Positions 1-7,545 of a stretch of 64,000 nucleotides of DNA are shown here, one piece after another (the stretch's first letter is position 1; each line of letters opens with the position of its first letter). The notes beneath the pieces are model-generated. The model saw only the letters and a program-made list of their open reading frames with translations. It made no database searches and was not told where the DNA came from. Position numbers and translations under genes: made by a program. The stretch comes from Planctomycetaceae bacterium (GTDB taxonomy: Bacteria; Planctomycetota; Planctomycetia; Gemmatales; Gemmataceae): positions 1 to 64,000 of the forward strand of contig PNLP01000002.1 of NCBI GenBank assembly GCA_013823135.1. Direction: 5' to 3'.

Positions 1-34
1 GAGCTGTACTCAGGAGTTCCGCAATTGGTTTGGC

Positions 35-58
35 GGGGCAGGCATTGTTGCCTGCCCC
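35..58. repeat. short intergenic hairpin
   Basis: A perfect inverted repeat: GGGGCAGGC, a 6-nt loop, then GCCTGCCCC. It lies downstream of the helicase gene that ends at 175. It could help terminate that transcript, although no clear T-run follows. Confidence 0.6.
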
Positions 59-126
59 ACCAAGCAAAACCAAGACAAGAACGCACCAACTGCGTAACTC
101 CGACCGTGATCACAACAATCCTCTCC

Positions 127-163
127 AGTTTTCTCTGTGCCTCGGTGCCTCTGTGGTTAATCT
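127..163. repeat. single arm of the CCACAGAG-type dispersed repeat
   Basis: The stretch ends in GCCTCTGTGGTTAA, matching the right arm of the inverted repeats at 10637-10746 and 19041-19158. No left arm is visible here, so this is a solo or decayed copy just downstream of the helicase gene. Confidence 0.55.
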
Positions 164-174
164 CCTCTTGGGAC

Positions 175-2052
175 TCACCCCTTCAAACCGCTGAGCAACT
201 TTTGCAGCGCGCCGAGTGCCTGTTCCAACACCTGTGGCGGTGGCACGGGCAATCGCAAGTACGGCTCGCCGGTCTTGTCGTCGGTGCGGATCAGCGACGT
301 GGGTACGCCGTTCGCGGCGGGCTTTCCTGCGGTGTTCGCGGGGCGGGTGAACTGCTCGATCAGTGATGTCCCGGCGCGAAGCAACGCGGCCCACGGGTCG
401 CTGTCTCGCAGGGCGTCTTCCTCGGCCGTGGGTTTCGGTTTGTCGGAGAACTCGCGTTTCGCCTCGGCCGCTTCTTCCTTCTCGGCTGGCACCGGCGGCG
501 GAATCTCTGCGGTCGTGGCCTCAACCGATTCCATGAACTTGGTCAGTCGTGTGCCGCCGAGTTGGATGTCGGTTGCGCCGCCGTCGAGCACACCCGCGAA
601 CAGCGACGACTTGAACTCCAGTACGGAGAGCATTCCCTCTTCGATGCTCCCCTTCGCGACGACGTTCAGCACCCGCACGGGGTTCCGCTGCCCGAGTCGG
701 TGAACGCGGCCGATCCGCTGGTTCAGCACCGCGGGGTTCCACGGCAAATCGACGTTCACCACTACCGACGCGAATTGCAGGTTCAGCCCGACGCCGCCCG
801 CGTCGGTGCTGAAGAAGATGCGGCACTCGGGATCGTCGCGGAACTTGTCCACGAGCTTGCCGCGGTCGCGGCCGGGCACGCCACCGTGGAACAGCACGTG
901 GCCCCATTTCTTCTTCTTGGCCGCACGCACGAGCAACTCGTGCATCCGCACCCACTGGCTGAACACGACCGCCTTCGTGCCCGGCTGTTCGAGTGCCTCT
1001 TCGAGCAGCGTCGTGATCTCGCTGGCCTTCACGCCGTGGTCGAGTTTCGGGTCGATGAGGTAAGTCGAATCGCACACCATCCGCATGTTTTGCAGCGAGA
1101 TCATGAGCCGCCGCTTGTCGGCTTCCGAGAGGAACTTGAAGCGCCGCCACTTCTGAACGATGCGGGCGACTTCTTCCTGGTTCTCGGTGTGAATCTCACG
1201 CTGTTGCGGCATCATCGGCACGAAGATCGTGCTCTCGATGCGCTCTGGAAGCTGGGCGAGCACCTCGTCCTTGCGACGGCGGATGAGCACGGGTGCGAGC
1301 GTTTCGCCGAGGCGGTTCAGGTCGCGGTAGCCGATCACCTTGCCGACGTTGTCGCGGATCTGGTGATCGTGGAGCAGGCGGAACGTCGGGCCGAGGCGGT
1401 GCGGGTCCACGAACTGCACGATGGAGATGAGTTCCTCCAGGCGGTTCTCCAGGGGTGTGCCGCTGAGCACGACGGCATACGGCGAGCGAATCAGTTTCAC
1501 GCTGCGGGCAGCGCGCGTGGCCCAGTTCTTGATTCGCTGGGCTTCGTCGAGGATGACGAGGTCCGGGCTCCACCCGGCGATCGCGTCGAGGTCGGCGTGA
1601 ACCGTGTCGTAGTTCGTGATCTTGAAGAACGGCGCGGGGTCGGCGAACCCTTCCGCCCGCTTTGGCTTCAGCCCCTCGATGACGCGAGCGTCGCGAGTGG
1701 TGAAACGCTTGATCTCGTTCTTCCACTGGTGCTTCAGCGACGTGGGGCACACGATCAGCACGCGCTCGACGCCGAACAACCGCGCCATCACCTCTGCCGA
1801 CGCGAGCGCCTTAGCCGTCTTCCCAAGCCCCATCTCGTCGCCGATCAGGCAGCGACCCGCACGAGCGGCGAACAACACTCCCTGGCGCTGGTAGTCGTAC
1901 AGCGACACCTTCAGCACCGAATCGAGTTCCTTGCTGCGAATCCCCTCCGGGAACGCTTCGGCGACCTTCGCGGCTCGTTCGTCGGCGTCGCGGAGTTCCG
2001 CGAGATACTCCAGAACATCGTCGCCAACCCGCAAGTCGGGGTCGTGCTTCAT
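175..2052 (-). CDS. SNF2-family DEAD/DEAH-box helicase
   Basis: A 625-residue Swi2/Snf2 ATPase, expected to translocate on double-stranded DNA and remodel protein-DNA complexes. Visible motifs are the Walker A segment GDEMGLGKT (about 71-79), the Walker B variant DEAQ (169-172), LSGTPLENR (about 197-205) and motif VI QRIGRVHRLGQ (445-455). The last 120 residues are rich in Pro, Glu and Ala and hold no recognised domain. The ATG overlaps the stop region of the upstream SWIM-domain gene by 4 bases, so the two are probably translationally coupled. In many bacteria SWIM and SNF2 domains form one polypeptide; here they are separate. The exact cellular role is unknown. Confidence 0.93.
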   Translation of the reverse strand: MKHDPDLRVGDDVLEYLAELRDADERAAKVAEAFPEGIRSKELDSVLKVSLYDYQRQGVLFAARAGRCLIGDEMGLGKTAKALASAEVMARLFGVERVLIVCPTSLKHQWKNEIKRFTTRDARVIEGLKPKRAEGFADPAPFFKITNYDTVHADLDAIAGWSPDLVILDEAQRIKNWATRAARSVKLIRSPYAVVLSGTPLENRLEELISIVQFVDPHRLGPTFRLLHDHQIRDNVGKVIGYRDLNRLGETLAPVLIRRRKDEVLAQLPERIESTIFVPMMPQQREIHTENQEEVARIVQKWRRFKFLSEADKRRLMISLQNMRMVCDSTYLIDPKLDHGVKASEITTLLEEALEQPGTKAVVFSQWVRMHELLVRAAKKKKWGHVLFHGGVPGRDRGKLVDKFRDDPECRIFFSTDAGGVGLNLQFASVVVNVDLPWNPAVLNQRIGRVHRLGQRNPVRVLNVVAKGSIEEGMLSVLEFKSSLFAGVLDGGATDIQLGGTRLTKFMESVEATTAEIPPPVPAEKEEAAEAKREFSDKPKPTAEEDALRDSDPWAALLRAGTSLIEQFTRPANTAGKPAANGVPTSLIRTDDKTGEPYLRLPVPPPQVLEQALGALQKLLSGLKG

Positions 2053-2597
2053 GCGGCCGAAACGAACTCATCGAACGTGGGCGCTGCCGCGGGCTTGAGG
2101 ATGCCATCTGTGTCGAAGAATCGCGCCGCGAGCTTCGCAAGGGGCGGGTTCGCTTCGGCGGCCGGTCGATAGCAAACCTGCCGCCGGCTCCCGTACCGCA
2201 GCACGACTTCGGCGTGTGGTGGTTGGTAGCCTGCCTTCAGTTCGGGTGCGGCTTTCTTCGAGCGTTCCAGCTTCGCGAGCGTGAACTCGATGTGCTTGCA
2301 GGTGCCGAGCGTGTTGGTGGCGAAGTCCGGGCATGTGCAGGCGTTATCGCCGGGGTTCTTCCCGCGAATGCTGACGCGATACGTGCGATGCGACTGCGGG
2401 TTCGTGACGAGGAAGTCGGAATACGCCGCGTTCTCGCCGACGTTCTTGAAGGTGAAATTCTGGTCGCGGCCGAACTGCCGGCGGAGTTGCGTTTGCCATT
2501 CTTCGAGCGGCATACCCGCGGGCGGCTGCGTTCGCGACACCGTCGGTTCCGCGGACTTCGTCTTCTTCTTGCGATTCGGACCGGGTTTCACAGCCAT
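2049..2597 (-). CDS. SWIM zinc-finger protein, partner of the SNF2 helicase
   Basis: A 182-residue protein with a SWIM zinc-finger signature: Cys87-x-Cys89, then Cys100-x-His102. The N-terminus is basic (KPGPNRKKKTK). SWIM domains bind zinc and mediate DNA or protein contacts; in bacteria they are often fused to SNF2 ATPases. Its 3' end overlaps the start of the SNF2 gene by 4 bases, which supports a two-subunit version of that fusion. Upstream is the palindrome at 2620-2671 and then the methylene-H4MPT dehydrogenase gene on the same strand, so a longer transcript is possible. Confidence 0.85.
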   Translation of the reverse strand: MAVKPGPNRKKKTKSAEPTVSRTQPPAGMPLEEWQTQLRRQFGRDQNFTFKNVGENAAYSDFLVTNPQSHRTYRVSIRGKNPGDNACTCPDFATNTLGTCKHIEFTLAKLERSKKAAPELKAGYQPPHAEVVLRYGSRRQVCYRPAAEANPPLAKLAARFFDTDGILKPAAAPTFDEFVSAA

Positions 2598-2619
2598 GAC
2601 GCGTCCGTGCGGAACTGTC

Positions 2620-2671
2620 GTTTAGCCGCGACCGAAAGGAGTGAGAACGCTCCCTTCGGTCGCAGCTAAAC
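2620..2671. repeat. intercistronic hairpin with TTTAGC/GCTAAA caps
   Basis: An imperfect palindrome opening with GTTTAGCCGCGACCGAA and closing with TTCGGTCGCAGCTAAAC. On the minus strand it starts 9 nt after the dehydrogenase stop and ends 22 nt before the SWIM gene start. It shares its stem with the elements at 3561, 46311 and 47068. Confidence 0.8.
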
Positions 2672-2680
2672 GGTGGGTTT

Positions 2681-3544
2681 TCACATCTGAAGGGCGAGGG
2701 CGTAGATCTCTTCGACGTCGAGTACGAGGTTGTTTGCGGTGAACAGTTTCGCCACGGCGGCCTTGTGCAGTTTCATCTTCGCACCACCAACGCCGATCGC
2801 ACCGTAGCAGATCGTGCCCGCGTGGTCGATTCCCGCGTCGAACAGGTCGATCCCCTCGATCCCGGCTGGCGGCACGCCGTTCAGGTCGATCGCCACCTTC
2901 AGCGTCTTGCATGTGTCGCGGATCTTCTTCGGAAGCAGCACGGCCTTGGCGGCGCCTGCCGCGATCACGAGCGATCGCCCTTCGAGCGCAACGGGGCCGT
3001 CGGTCGAATTGCTCACGCCGACCGCTTCCAGCTTCGCATCGGGAACGTGAGCACGCACAGCAGCACACACTTGCTCGGCCTTCTCCTTCGCCCGCGAGCC
3101 CACACGAACGTGGCCACCAGCCTGCGCGAGCAACCGCACAACTCGCTGACCCACTGGCCCAGTTGCGCCAAGCACAAGTGATTTTGCGGAGGCCAGGTCA
3201 ACGTGTCGGGCGGCGGCGCGAACGGCGGCGGCGGCTGTCGTGTTGGAGCCGTTTGAGTCGAGCATCACGGAGACGCGGAAGGGGTTCAACGCCGCCTTCA
3301 CGGCCGCGACGACCGCCTCACCGGCCGCGACATCCGAGCCGCCGACGAAGATCGCCGTGCGGTGCAGGTCCTTCATGCCGCGCGTGAAGATGCAACCATG
3401 AACGAGAGCGGTGACATTCTGCGGGGTGATGCCACCGTAACTGAAGATGTGTTCGGCACCGGAGTCAACCGCGACAACCCGGTCGAAGACGCTGGGCAGT
3501 GGATCGGTATCGAGCTGAACGAGTATGGTTGCCTTGTCGGCCAT
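2681..3544 (-). CDS. mtdB: NAD(P)-dependent methylene-tetrahydromethanopterin dehydrogenase
   Basis: A 287-residue protein of the MtdA/MtdB/MtdC family, which oxidises methylene-H4MPT (or methylene-H4F) to the methenyl form with NAD(P). The nucleotide-binding motif VLGATGPVGQRVVRLL lies near residue 145. The N-terminal half carries family features such as an SYGGITP segment and CIFTRG. Planctomycetes are known to carry H4MPT-linked C1 genes, and the formaldehyde-activating enzyme gene is directly upstream on the same strand, which favours H4MPT over folate. The sequence alone does not separate the B and C subtypes or the cofactor preference. Expected role: cytoplasmic formaldehyde oxidation or detoxification. 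Confidence 0.87.
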   Translation of the reverse strand: MADKATILVQLDTDPLPSVFDRVVAVDSGAEHIFSYGGITPQNVTALVHGCIFTRGMKDLHRTAIFVGGSDVAAGEAVVAAVKAALNPFRVSVMLDSNGSNTTAAAAVRAAARHVDLASAKSLVLGATGPVGQRVVRLLAQAGGHVRVGSRAKEKAEQVCAAVRAHVPDAKLEAVGVSNSTDGPVALEGRSLVIAAGAAKAVLLPKKIRDTCKTLKVAIDLNGVPPAGIEGIDLFDAGIDHAGTICYGAIGVGGAKMKLHKAAVAKLFTANNLVLDVEEIYALALQM

Positions 3545-3560
3545 GTTATCACCGGAACTG

Positions 3561-3611
3561 TTTAGCCGCGACCGAAGGAAGCGTTCGGCGCTCCCTTCGG
3601 TCGCGGCTAAG
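3561..3611. repeat. intercistronic hairpin with TTTAGC/GCTAAG caps
   Basis: A palindrome opening TTTAGCCGCGACCGAAGG and closing with the complementary arm ending GCTAAG. It starts 12 nt after the Fae stop and ends 16 nt before the dehydrogenase start (minus strand). Confidence 0.8.
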
Positions 3612-3623
3612 CGAAACGAGGGG

Positions 3624-4124
3624 TCACTCGAACGGGTGCTTGGTTTCCTTCTTGGCGATGATCTCGTCGATCGTCGGGGTCTTCTTCATCGCGTTCTTGA
3701 TCGCGAGCTTCACGGCTTCGTAGTTGTTCTTGTAGATCTTCTTGTTGTCGTTCGCGCTCGGGGCGATGAACACGCCGCAAACGATCACCCAGTCTTCGGC
3801 CTTGTCCTTCGGCAGGATGCCATCGACAACGCTATCGACGACAGCGCGAGCAACAGCGGCCTGGGCTGGCCCAAACATTTGCATGACCTGAGCCGACTTC
3901 TTCATCGTGACCTTGGTCACGGTGACGGTCGCGGGCTTGGCCTGGATGTTCGGGGAGACAACGGCCAGCAGGTTCGTGTGGCCGGCGCTCTGGTTTGCGA
4001 GTGCGTTGGCGAACGCGATGCCAACCGGGCCGTCCTTTGGCCCGATCATGAGGTCGATGTGAGCCACGTTGTCGAGATCGCTACCCTCGATGACCAGACC
4101 TTCGCCGACGTAAAACGCTGACAT
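3624..4124 (-). CDS. fae: formaldehyde-activating enzyme (Fae)
   Basis: A 166-residue protein that condenses formaldehyde with tetrahydromethanopterin to methylene-H4MPT. Fae signatures are visible throughout: YVGEGLVIEG, VAHIDLMIGPK with the conserved HID, NLLAVVSPN, QMFGPAQAAVA, ADGI-like and GVFI segments, and a C-terminal THPFE. An ATG 12 nt further upstream is possible, but the GGAG at 4131-4134 overlaps it and is ideally spaced (6 nt) for the ATG at 4124, so 4124 is chosen. It feeds the downstream methylene-H4MPT dehydrogenase, with a hairpin between the two genes. Confidence 0.95.
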   Translation of the reverse strand: MSAFYVGEGLVIEGSDLDNVAHIDLMIGPKDGPVGIAFANALANQSAGHTNLLAVVSPNIQAKPATVTVTKVTMKKSAQVMQMFGPAQAAVARAVVDSVVDGILPKDKAEDWVIVCGVFIAPSANDNKKIYKNNYEAVKLAIKNAMKKTPTIDEIIAKKETKHPFE

Positions 4125-4292
4125 GAGACGCTCCATTTTTGGGAGTGGGAATTTTGCTAGCCGACCGCGTAGATGGTAGCTGTGAGACGTGCGAAGGCAA
4201 CCGGATTCTCAAAGGCAGCGGGTTCAAGCCCCAGGTTCCACGTTCCAAGTTGGAAGCGAGAAACCCAGAATCTTGAACCCGAAACGAGTGGT

Positions 4293-4583
4293 TCAGATGA
4301 TCGAGCCGTCGCTCGGTGGCGAGCTATCGTCGCTCACGCGGGACAGCAGCCACGTCATGAAAATCAGGAACCCAATCACCCCGATGATGAGCAGGATGCC
4401 GAGCTCCGGGCTGCCCGCAGGCGGGTTTGGCTCCGGCACGCCGTGGTGCGTTGCAGCGCGGCTGGCTTCCGTGGTTCGGCCCAGAGGCGAAGTCGTCTGA
4501 GGAGCCGCCGCCACTGGCAATGTGAAAGCTGCAAGTGCCAGGATTGCGAACAGTGCGCGGGTCCAGCTGAGTACGGTGAACAT
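4293..4583 (-). CDS. small exported or membrane protein of unknown function
   Basis: A 96-residue protein. It begins with a signal-like segment (SWTRALFAILALAAFTLPVAAA) and has a second hydrophobic helix near the C-terminus (about 63-80), followed by a short polar tail ending SDGSII. The start at 4583 follows a strong GGAGGG ribosome site; an upstream in-frame ATG at 4634 is less likely. The Pro-rich centre (PEPNPPAGSPE) precedes the second helix. No family is recognised. It sits between Fae and the SEC-C/TPR gene, all on the minus strand. Confidence 0.65.
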   Translation of the reverse strand: MFTVLSWTRALFAILALAAFTLPVAAAPQTTSPLGRTTEASRAATHHGVPEPNPPAGSPELGILLIIGVIGFLIFMTWLLSRVSDDSSPPSDGSII

Positions 4584-4741
4584 CGGACGCCCTCCGTTCC
4601 GGGTGATCCCGTTATGCCCCGCTGGTCTGGACACCCATTTCTACTGTATTGTTCGCGCCGCAATGCCGGGGATAAAGCGGAATCGCCGGAATCCGGGCTT
4701 TCCCGCCCACCCTTTGCAATGAGTGGGCGGGAAACCGACCA

Positions 4742-6922
4742 TCACGCCGTTCGCTTTGCAGCGGCGATCAGTTCCTGGCAGTGTCCTTCGAGGTCGCGGT
4801 TGTTCAACTCTTTCGCCTTCGCAAGTCCACGTTCCGCGAAGCTCAGTGCATTCGCCCCGCTCTTGAGGCGGAGCATTTCTTCCGCGGCGACGGTGTAGAA
4901 CTTCCCCTCTTCAGGGTGGCGGGCGATGATCGAATCGAACGCCGTCACGGCCTTGTCCGCATCCTTCATCTTCACGAACAACTGCGCTCGCTTCAGACCG
5001 AAGTCCGTCGCTCGCGAACCGCCGTTGTGCTCAGCGTCGTACTTCTCGCCTTGCTCGGTCAACTCGACAGCCTTGGCCAGTTCACCTGCCACCGATGCCC
5101 CCGTGATCGCGGCAGCGTATAGCGGGTAGCGGTCCGGCTTTGCGGGGTCGAACGGCTTGAGCACGCCCGCTTGAGCGAATGCGACGGCCAGTTCCTTCGC
5201 GTCGAGCTTCAGAGCGGCCCGCATGGCCTGTTCCGACTCCTCCACCGACAACGCTGCGAGGTCCAGCCCCGCGAGTTCCGCCGCATTCATGGCCGAGATG
5301 TCACGCTTGGCGGGTGCCGCAGGTGCCGCGGGCTTCGCTTCCGCTACCGGAGCGTTCGCAACGGCAGCCGGTGCAGGCGCGGCGATTGCCTCCGCGGGCA
5401 CGTTCACCTTGGGCGGATCGGCGGTGACGTATTCCAGCCCGAGCTTGTGCCGCAGAGCGTCGAAGCTGTAGACGTCGATCGGCACCAGTTGCTCGCCGAT
5501 TTGCTTGTGCGGCTCGACAGCCTTGAAGCAGTCTTCCATGAACTTCACGACGCCGAACACTCGTTTGCGAAGAACCGAACTGCCAACCGCGTCGAGCGGG
5601 CCGTTGCCGGCGAGCGACTTCAGCGGGCGGTGAATCCAGATGTTCTCGAAGAAGTTTCGGGCGTGATCCCGAAGCTTGTTCTCGGTCGCGGTCAGGTCGG
5701 TGGTCTGAATCGGCTGGGCGAGGGCTTCCAGCGCCACGTCGCCCAGGCTGATCGGAGTCGTGGTTTCTTGCGGGGCTTCGACGGCTAGTTGCAGGAGCGT
5801 CCGGATTTCGTCCGCGACCTTCGCGGACGATTCGCGGTTTGGGTGCGTCACGCGGATCGCCCCGCCGGCGACGATGAGCTTCGCCGAAACTGTGGCAAGC
5901 GTGGAACCACCCACCGCCAGCAGCGATGGCAGTTCTTCGACGATCACGCCCATGATGATGCCGCGTTCCTGATCGCTGCGGACCCCACGGAGTTTGCCGG
6001 CCTTGCCCCAGGACTGAAGCATTTGCATGACCGCGTTCGGCTCGCGGATCGGCATGATGAAGCCGTGGGCGAGGTGGTCCGCCTCCGCTTCCATGCCGTG
6101 CCCGCAGCGAAGCACCTCGATGAGCGCCCCGGCTTCTTCCGCACGGTGGTCGTCGGTTTCCAGGTCAATCGACTTCTGGAGCGATTCCACGGCCTTGGGT
6201 TGCTCGCCGACCCATGCCAGCACAACACCCAGATTGAACCACGCGGCCGGATCATCGGGAGTGAGGGCCGTGAGTTGCTCGAACGCCTTACGGGCGTCGC
6301 CGAGCCTGCCGGTGGCCAGCGTTGGCGAGAGGGGCTTGGCCGTCGGGCGGAAGGCGTACTTCTTGCGAGCAGAGACGGGCAACGGGCTTTCGTCGCCGAA
6401 CTCGCCTTCCAGTTGCTCACGGAGCTCGGCAACACCCGGCTGGAAATGAACAGCTCGCTCCAGCGCAGTCCGTGCCGCGACCGGGCGGTTCAGCATCGTT
6501 TCGTGCTGGTAAATCTTGAGGTAGACGTTGGTGAGAGCGTCGTGCGCCTCGGGGTCGTATCCTTCAGCTGCCTTACGATAGAGGAGAAGCGCGCCGATCA
6601 GTTCGCCTTCGTTCTCGCGGAACTGGGCGCGAAGAAAGTGGGCCATGCCGAAGTTGGGGTCCAGCTTCAGCGCTTCGGAGACCGCTTCCTCGGCTTGCTC
6701 GGCCTGCTGCGAGTTGTAAAGGAACTGGGCGTAATATCCCCAGACGGCAGCCTTGTCGGCGTGCTTCTTGGTAAGTTCTTTCATGGCGGCGAGTGCCGCA
6801 TCGTGTTGTGCTTGTTGTTCGAGGGCCAGAGCCCGCTCGACTTCCGGGTAGTACGAAGCACAGCACCACTTGAACTTTTTCCCGCTGCCGCAGGGACACG
6901 AGATATACGGGTCGAGGGACAT
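4742..6922 (-). CDS. SEC-C motif and TPR-repeat protein
   Basis: A 726-residue protein. Residues 8-21 form a SEC-C metal-binding motif (CPCGSGKKFKWCC), as seen at the SecA C-terminus, where it coordinates zinc. The rest is dominated by tetratricopeptide-like helices, for example around ALKLDPNFGMAHFLRAQ and AWFNLGVVLAWVGEQPKA. A Pro/Ala-rich linker of about 50 residues follows residue 500, with more TPRs to the end. The chosen ATG puts the SEC-C motif at the N-terminus; a longer frame opening at 7060 runs into a repeat element and looks non-coding. No signal peptide, so probably cytoplasmic. Function unknown; SEC-C plus TPR suggests a protein-binding scaffold. Confidence 0.85.
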   Translation of the reverse strand: MSLDPYISCPCGSGKKFKWCCASYYPEVERALALEQQAQHDAALAAMKELTKKHADKAAVWGYYAQFLYNSQQAEQAEEAVSEALKLDPNFGMAHFLRAQFRENEGELIGALLLYRKAAEGYDPEAHDALTNVYLKIYQHETMLNRPVAARTALERAVHFQPGVAELREQLEGEFGDESPLPVSARKKYAFRPTAKPLSPTLATGRLGDARKAFEQLTALTPDDPAAWFNLGVVLAWVGEQPKAVESLQKSIDLETDDHRAEEAGALIEVLRCGHGMEAEADHLAHGFIMPIREPNAVMQMLQSWGKAGKLRGVRSDQERGIIMGVIVEELPSLLAVGGSTLATVSAKLIVAGGAIRVTHPNRESSAKVADEIRTLLQLAVEAPQETTTPISLGDVALEALAQPIQTTDLTATENKLRDHARNFFENIWIHRPLKSLAGNGPLDAVGSSVLRKRVFGVVKFMEDCFKAVEPHKQIGEQLVPIDVYSFDALRHKLGLEYVTADPPKVNVPAEAIAAPAPAAVANAPVAEAKPAAPAAPAKRDISAMNAAELAGLDLAALSVEESEQAMRAALKLDAKELAVAFAQAGVLKPFDPAKPDRYPLYAAAITGASVAGELAKAVELTEQGEKYDAEHNGGSRATDFGLKRAQLFVKMKDADKAVTAFDSIIARHPEEGKFYTVAAEEMLRLKSGANALSFAERGLAKAKELNNRDLEGHCQELIAAAKRTA

Positions 6923-7001
6923 TGCAGAACCCTGAGAGGGATACCGGGTCACGGTGTTTGGTTTTAGTAGTCTAGTGGTAACGAGGAGAGATTCTTGACG
7001 A

Positions 7002-7058
7002 GCGGGGTGGCTTAAGCCCCCCGGAGTTCTTGTGGCATTCGGTGGCTTCCGCCACCCC
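7002..7058. repeat. degenerate palindromic element
   Basis: GGGGTGGC at the left pairs with GCCACCCC at the right; the interior includes CCCCCCGGAGTTCTTG, resembling the interior of the elements at 15269 and 32722. It lies upstream of the SEC-C/TPR gene. Confidence 0.5.
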
Positions 7059-7430
7059 ATCGCCTAAAACGCTCGACAAATCCCGACTCTGCGTTTACGA
7101 TTTCCTGATGGCACCGTCCCGATCGCGAGTACGATGAGTGGTGTCATCCTATAATAGCGATGGTGACGATTCCGGCTGAAACGGTGCGAATGAGCGGTGC
7201 CGGTAGCCCGTGAGATGCTGAGGTGGCGAAGGAATTGTTGTTCGGACGAGTTGGCTCGGACGCCACACTAACCCTCCAGAATCGACAACCGATTCGGATC
7301 GGGAAGATCGCCCGGAAACCCAAAATCTCACCCTGCCACACAATCCACCGCCGCTTGCGGAACTTCGAGCGACGTTCGTGTTGGACAGGACGGCGGGTAG
7401 ACTTGGGCCTGAAATCGGATCCGCAAAGGT
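7059..7430. other. non-coding stretch upstream of the kinase-like gene
   Basis: About 370 bases between divergent genes (SEC-C/TPR protein on the minus strand, kinase-like gene on the plus strand). The open frames here are short and of poor composition. No RNA gene or repeat was recognised; it presumably holds the divergent promoters. Confidence 0.5.
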
Positions 7431-7458
7431 TTGACAGGCCCAAAAACCGTCCTAATTT
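7431..7458 (+). promoter_or_regulatory. probable promoter of the kinase-like gene
   Basis: TTGACA at 7431-7436 is followed after 16 nt by TAATTT at 7453-7458, a near-consensus vegetative promoter. Transcription would begin near 7465, which excludes a coding start as far upstream as 7462 and supports the ATG at 7546 or 7558. Confidence 0.5.
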
Positions 7459-7545
7459 TGCGTGCCCAGAGTACACCCGTTCGGGTATTGCGTCCGGATT
7501 TGGCCCTCACGCGAGCCGGCCGCATTCGCCCGACTCTTCCGAAGG

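Noticed and set aside
562-2172. A long open frame (536 codons) antisense to the SNF2 helicase gene
   Set aside because: It mirrors a well-supported helicase gene. High G+C at third positions produces long antisense frames.
7462-7545. Upstream extension of the kinase-like gene to 7462
   Set aside because: A good promoter at 7431-7458 puts the transcript start inside this stretch, so translation begins later.
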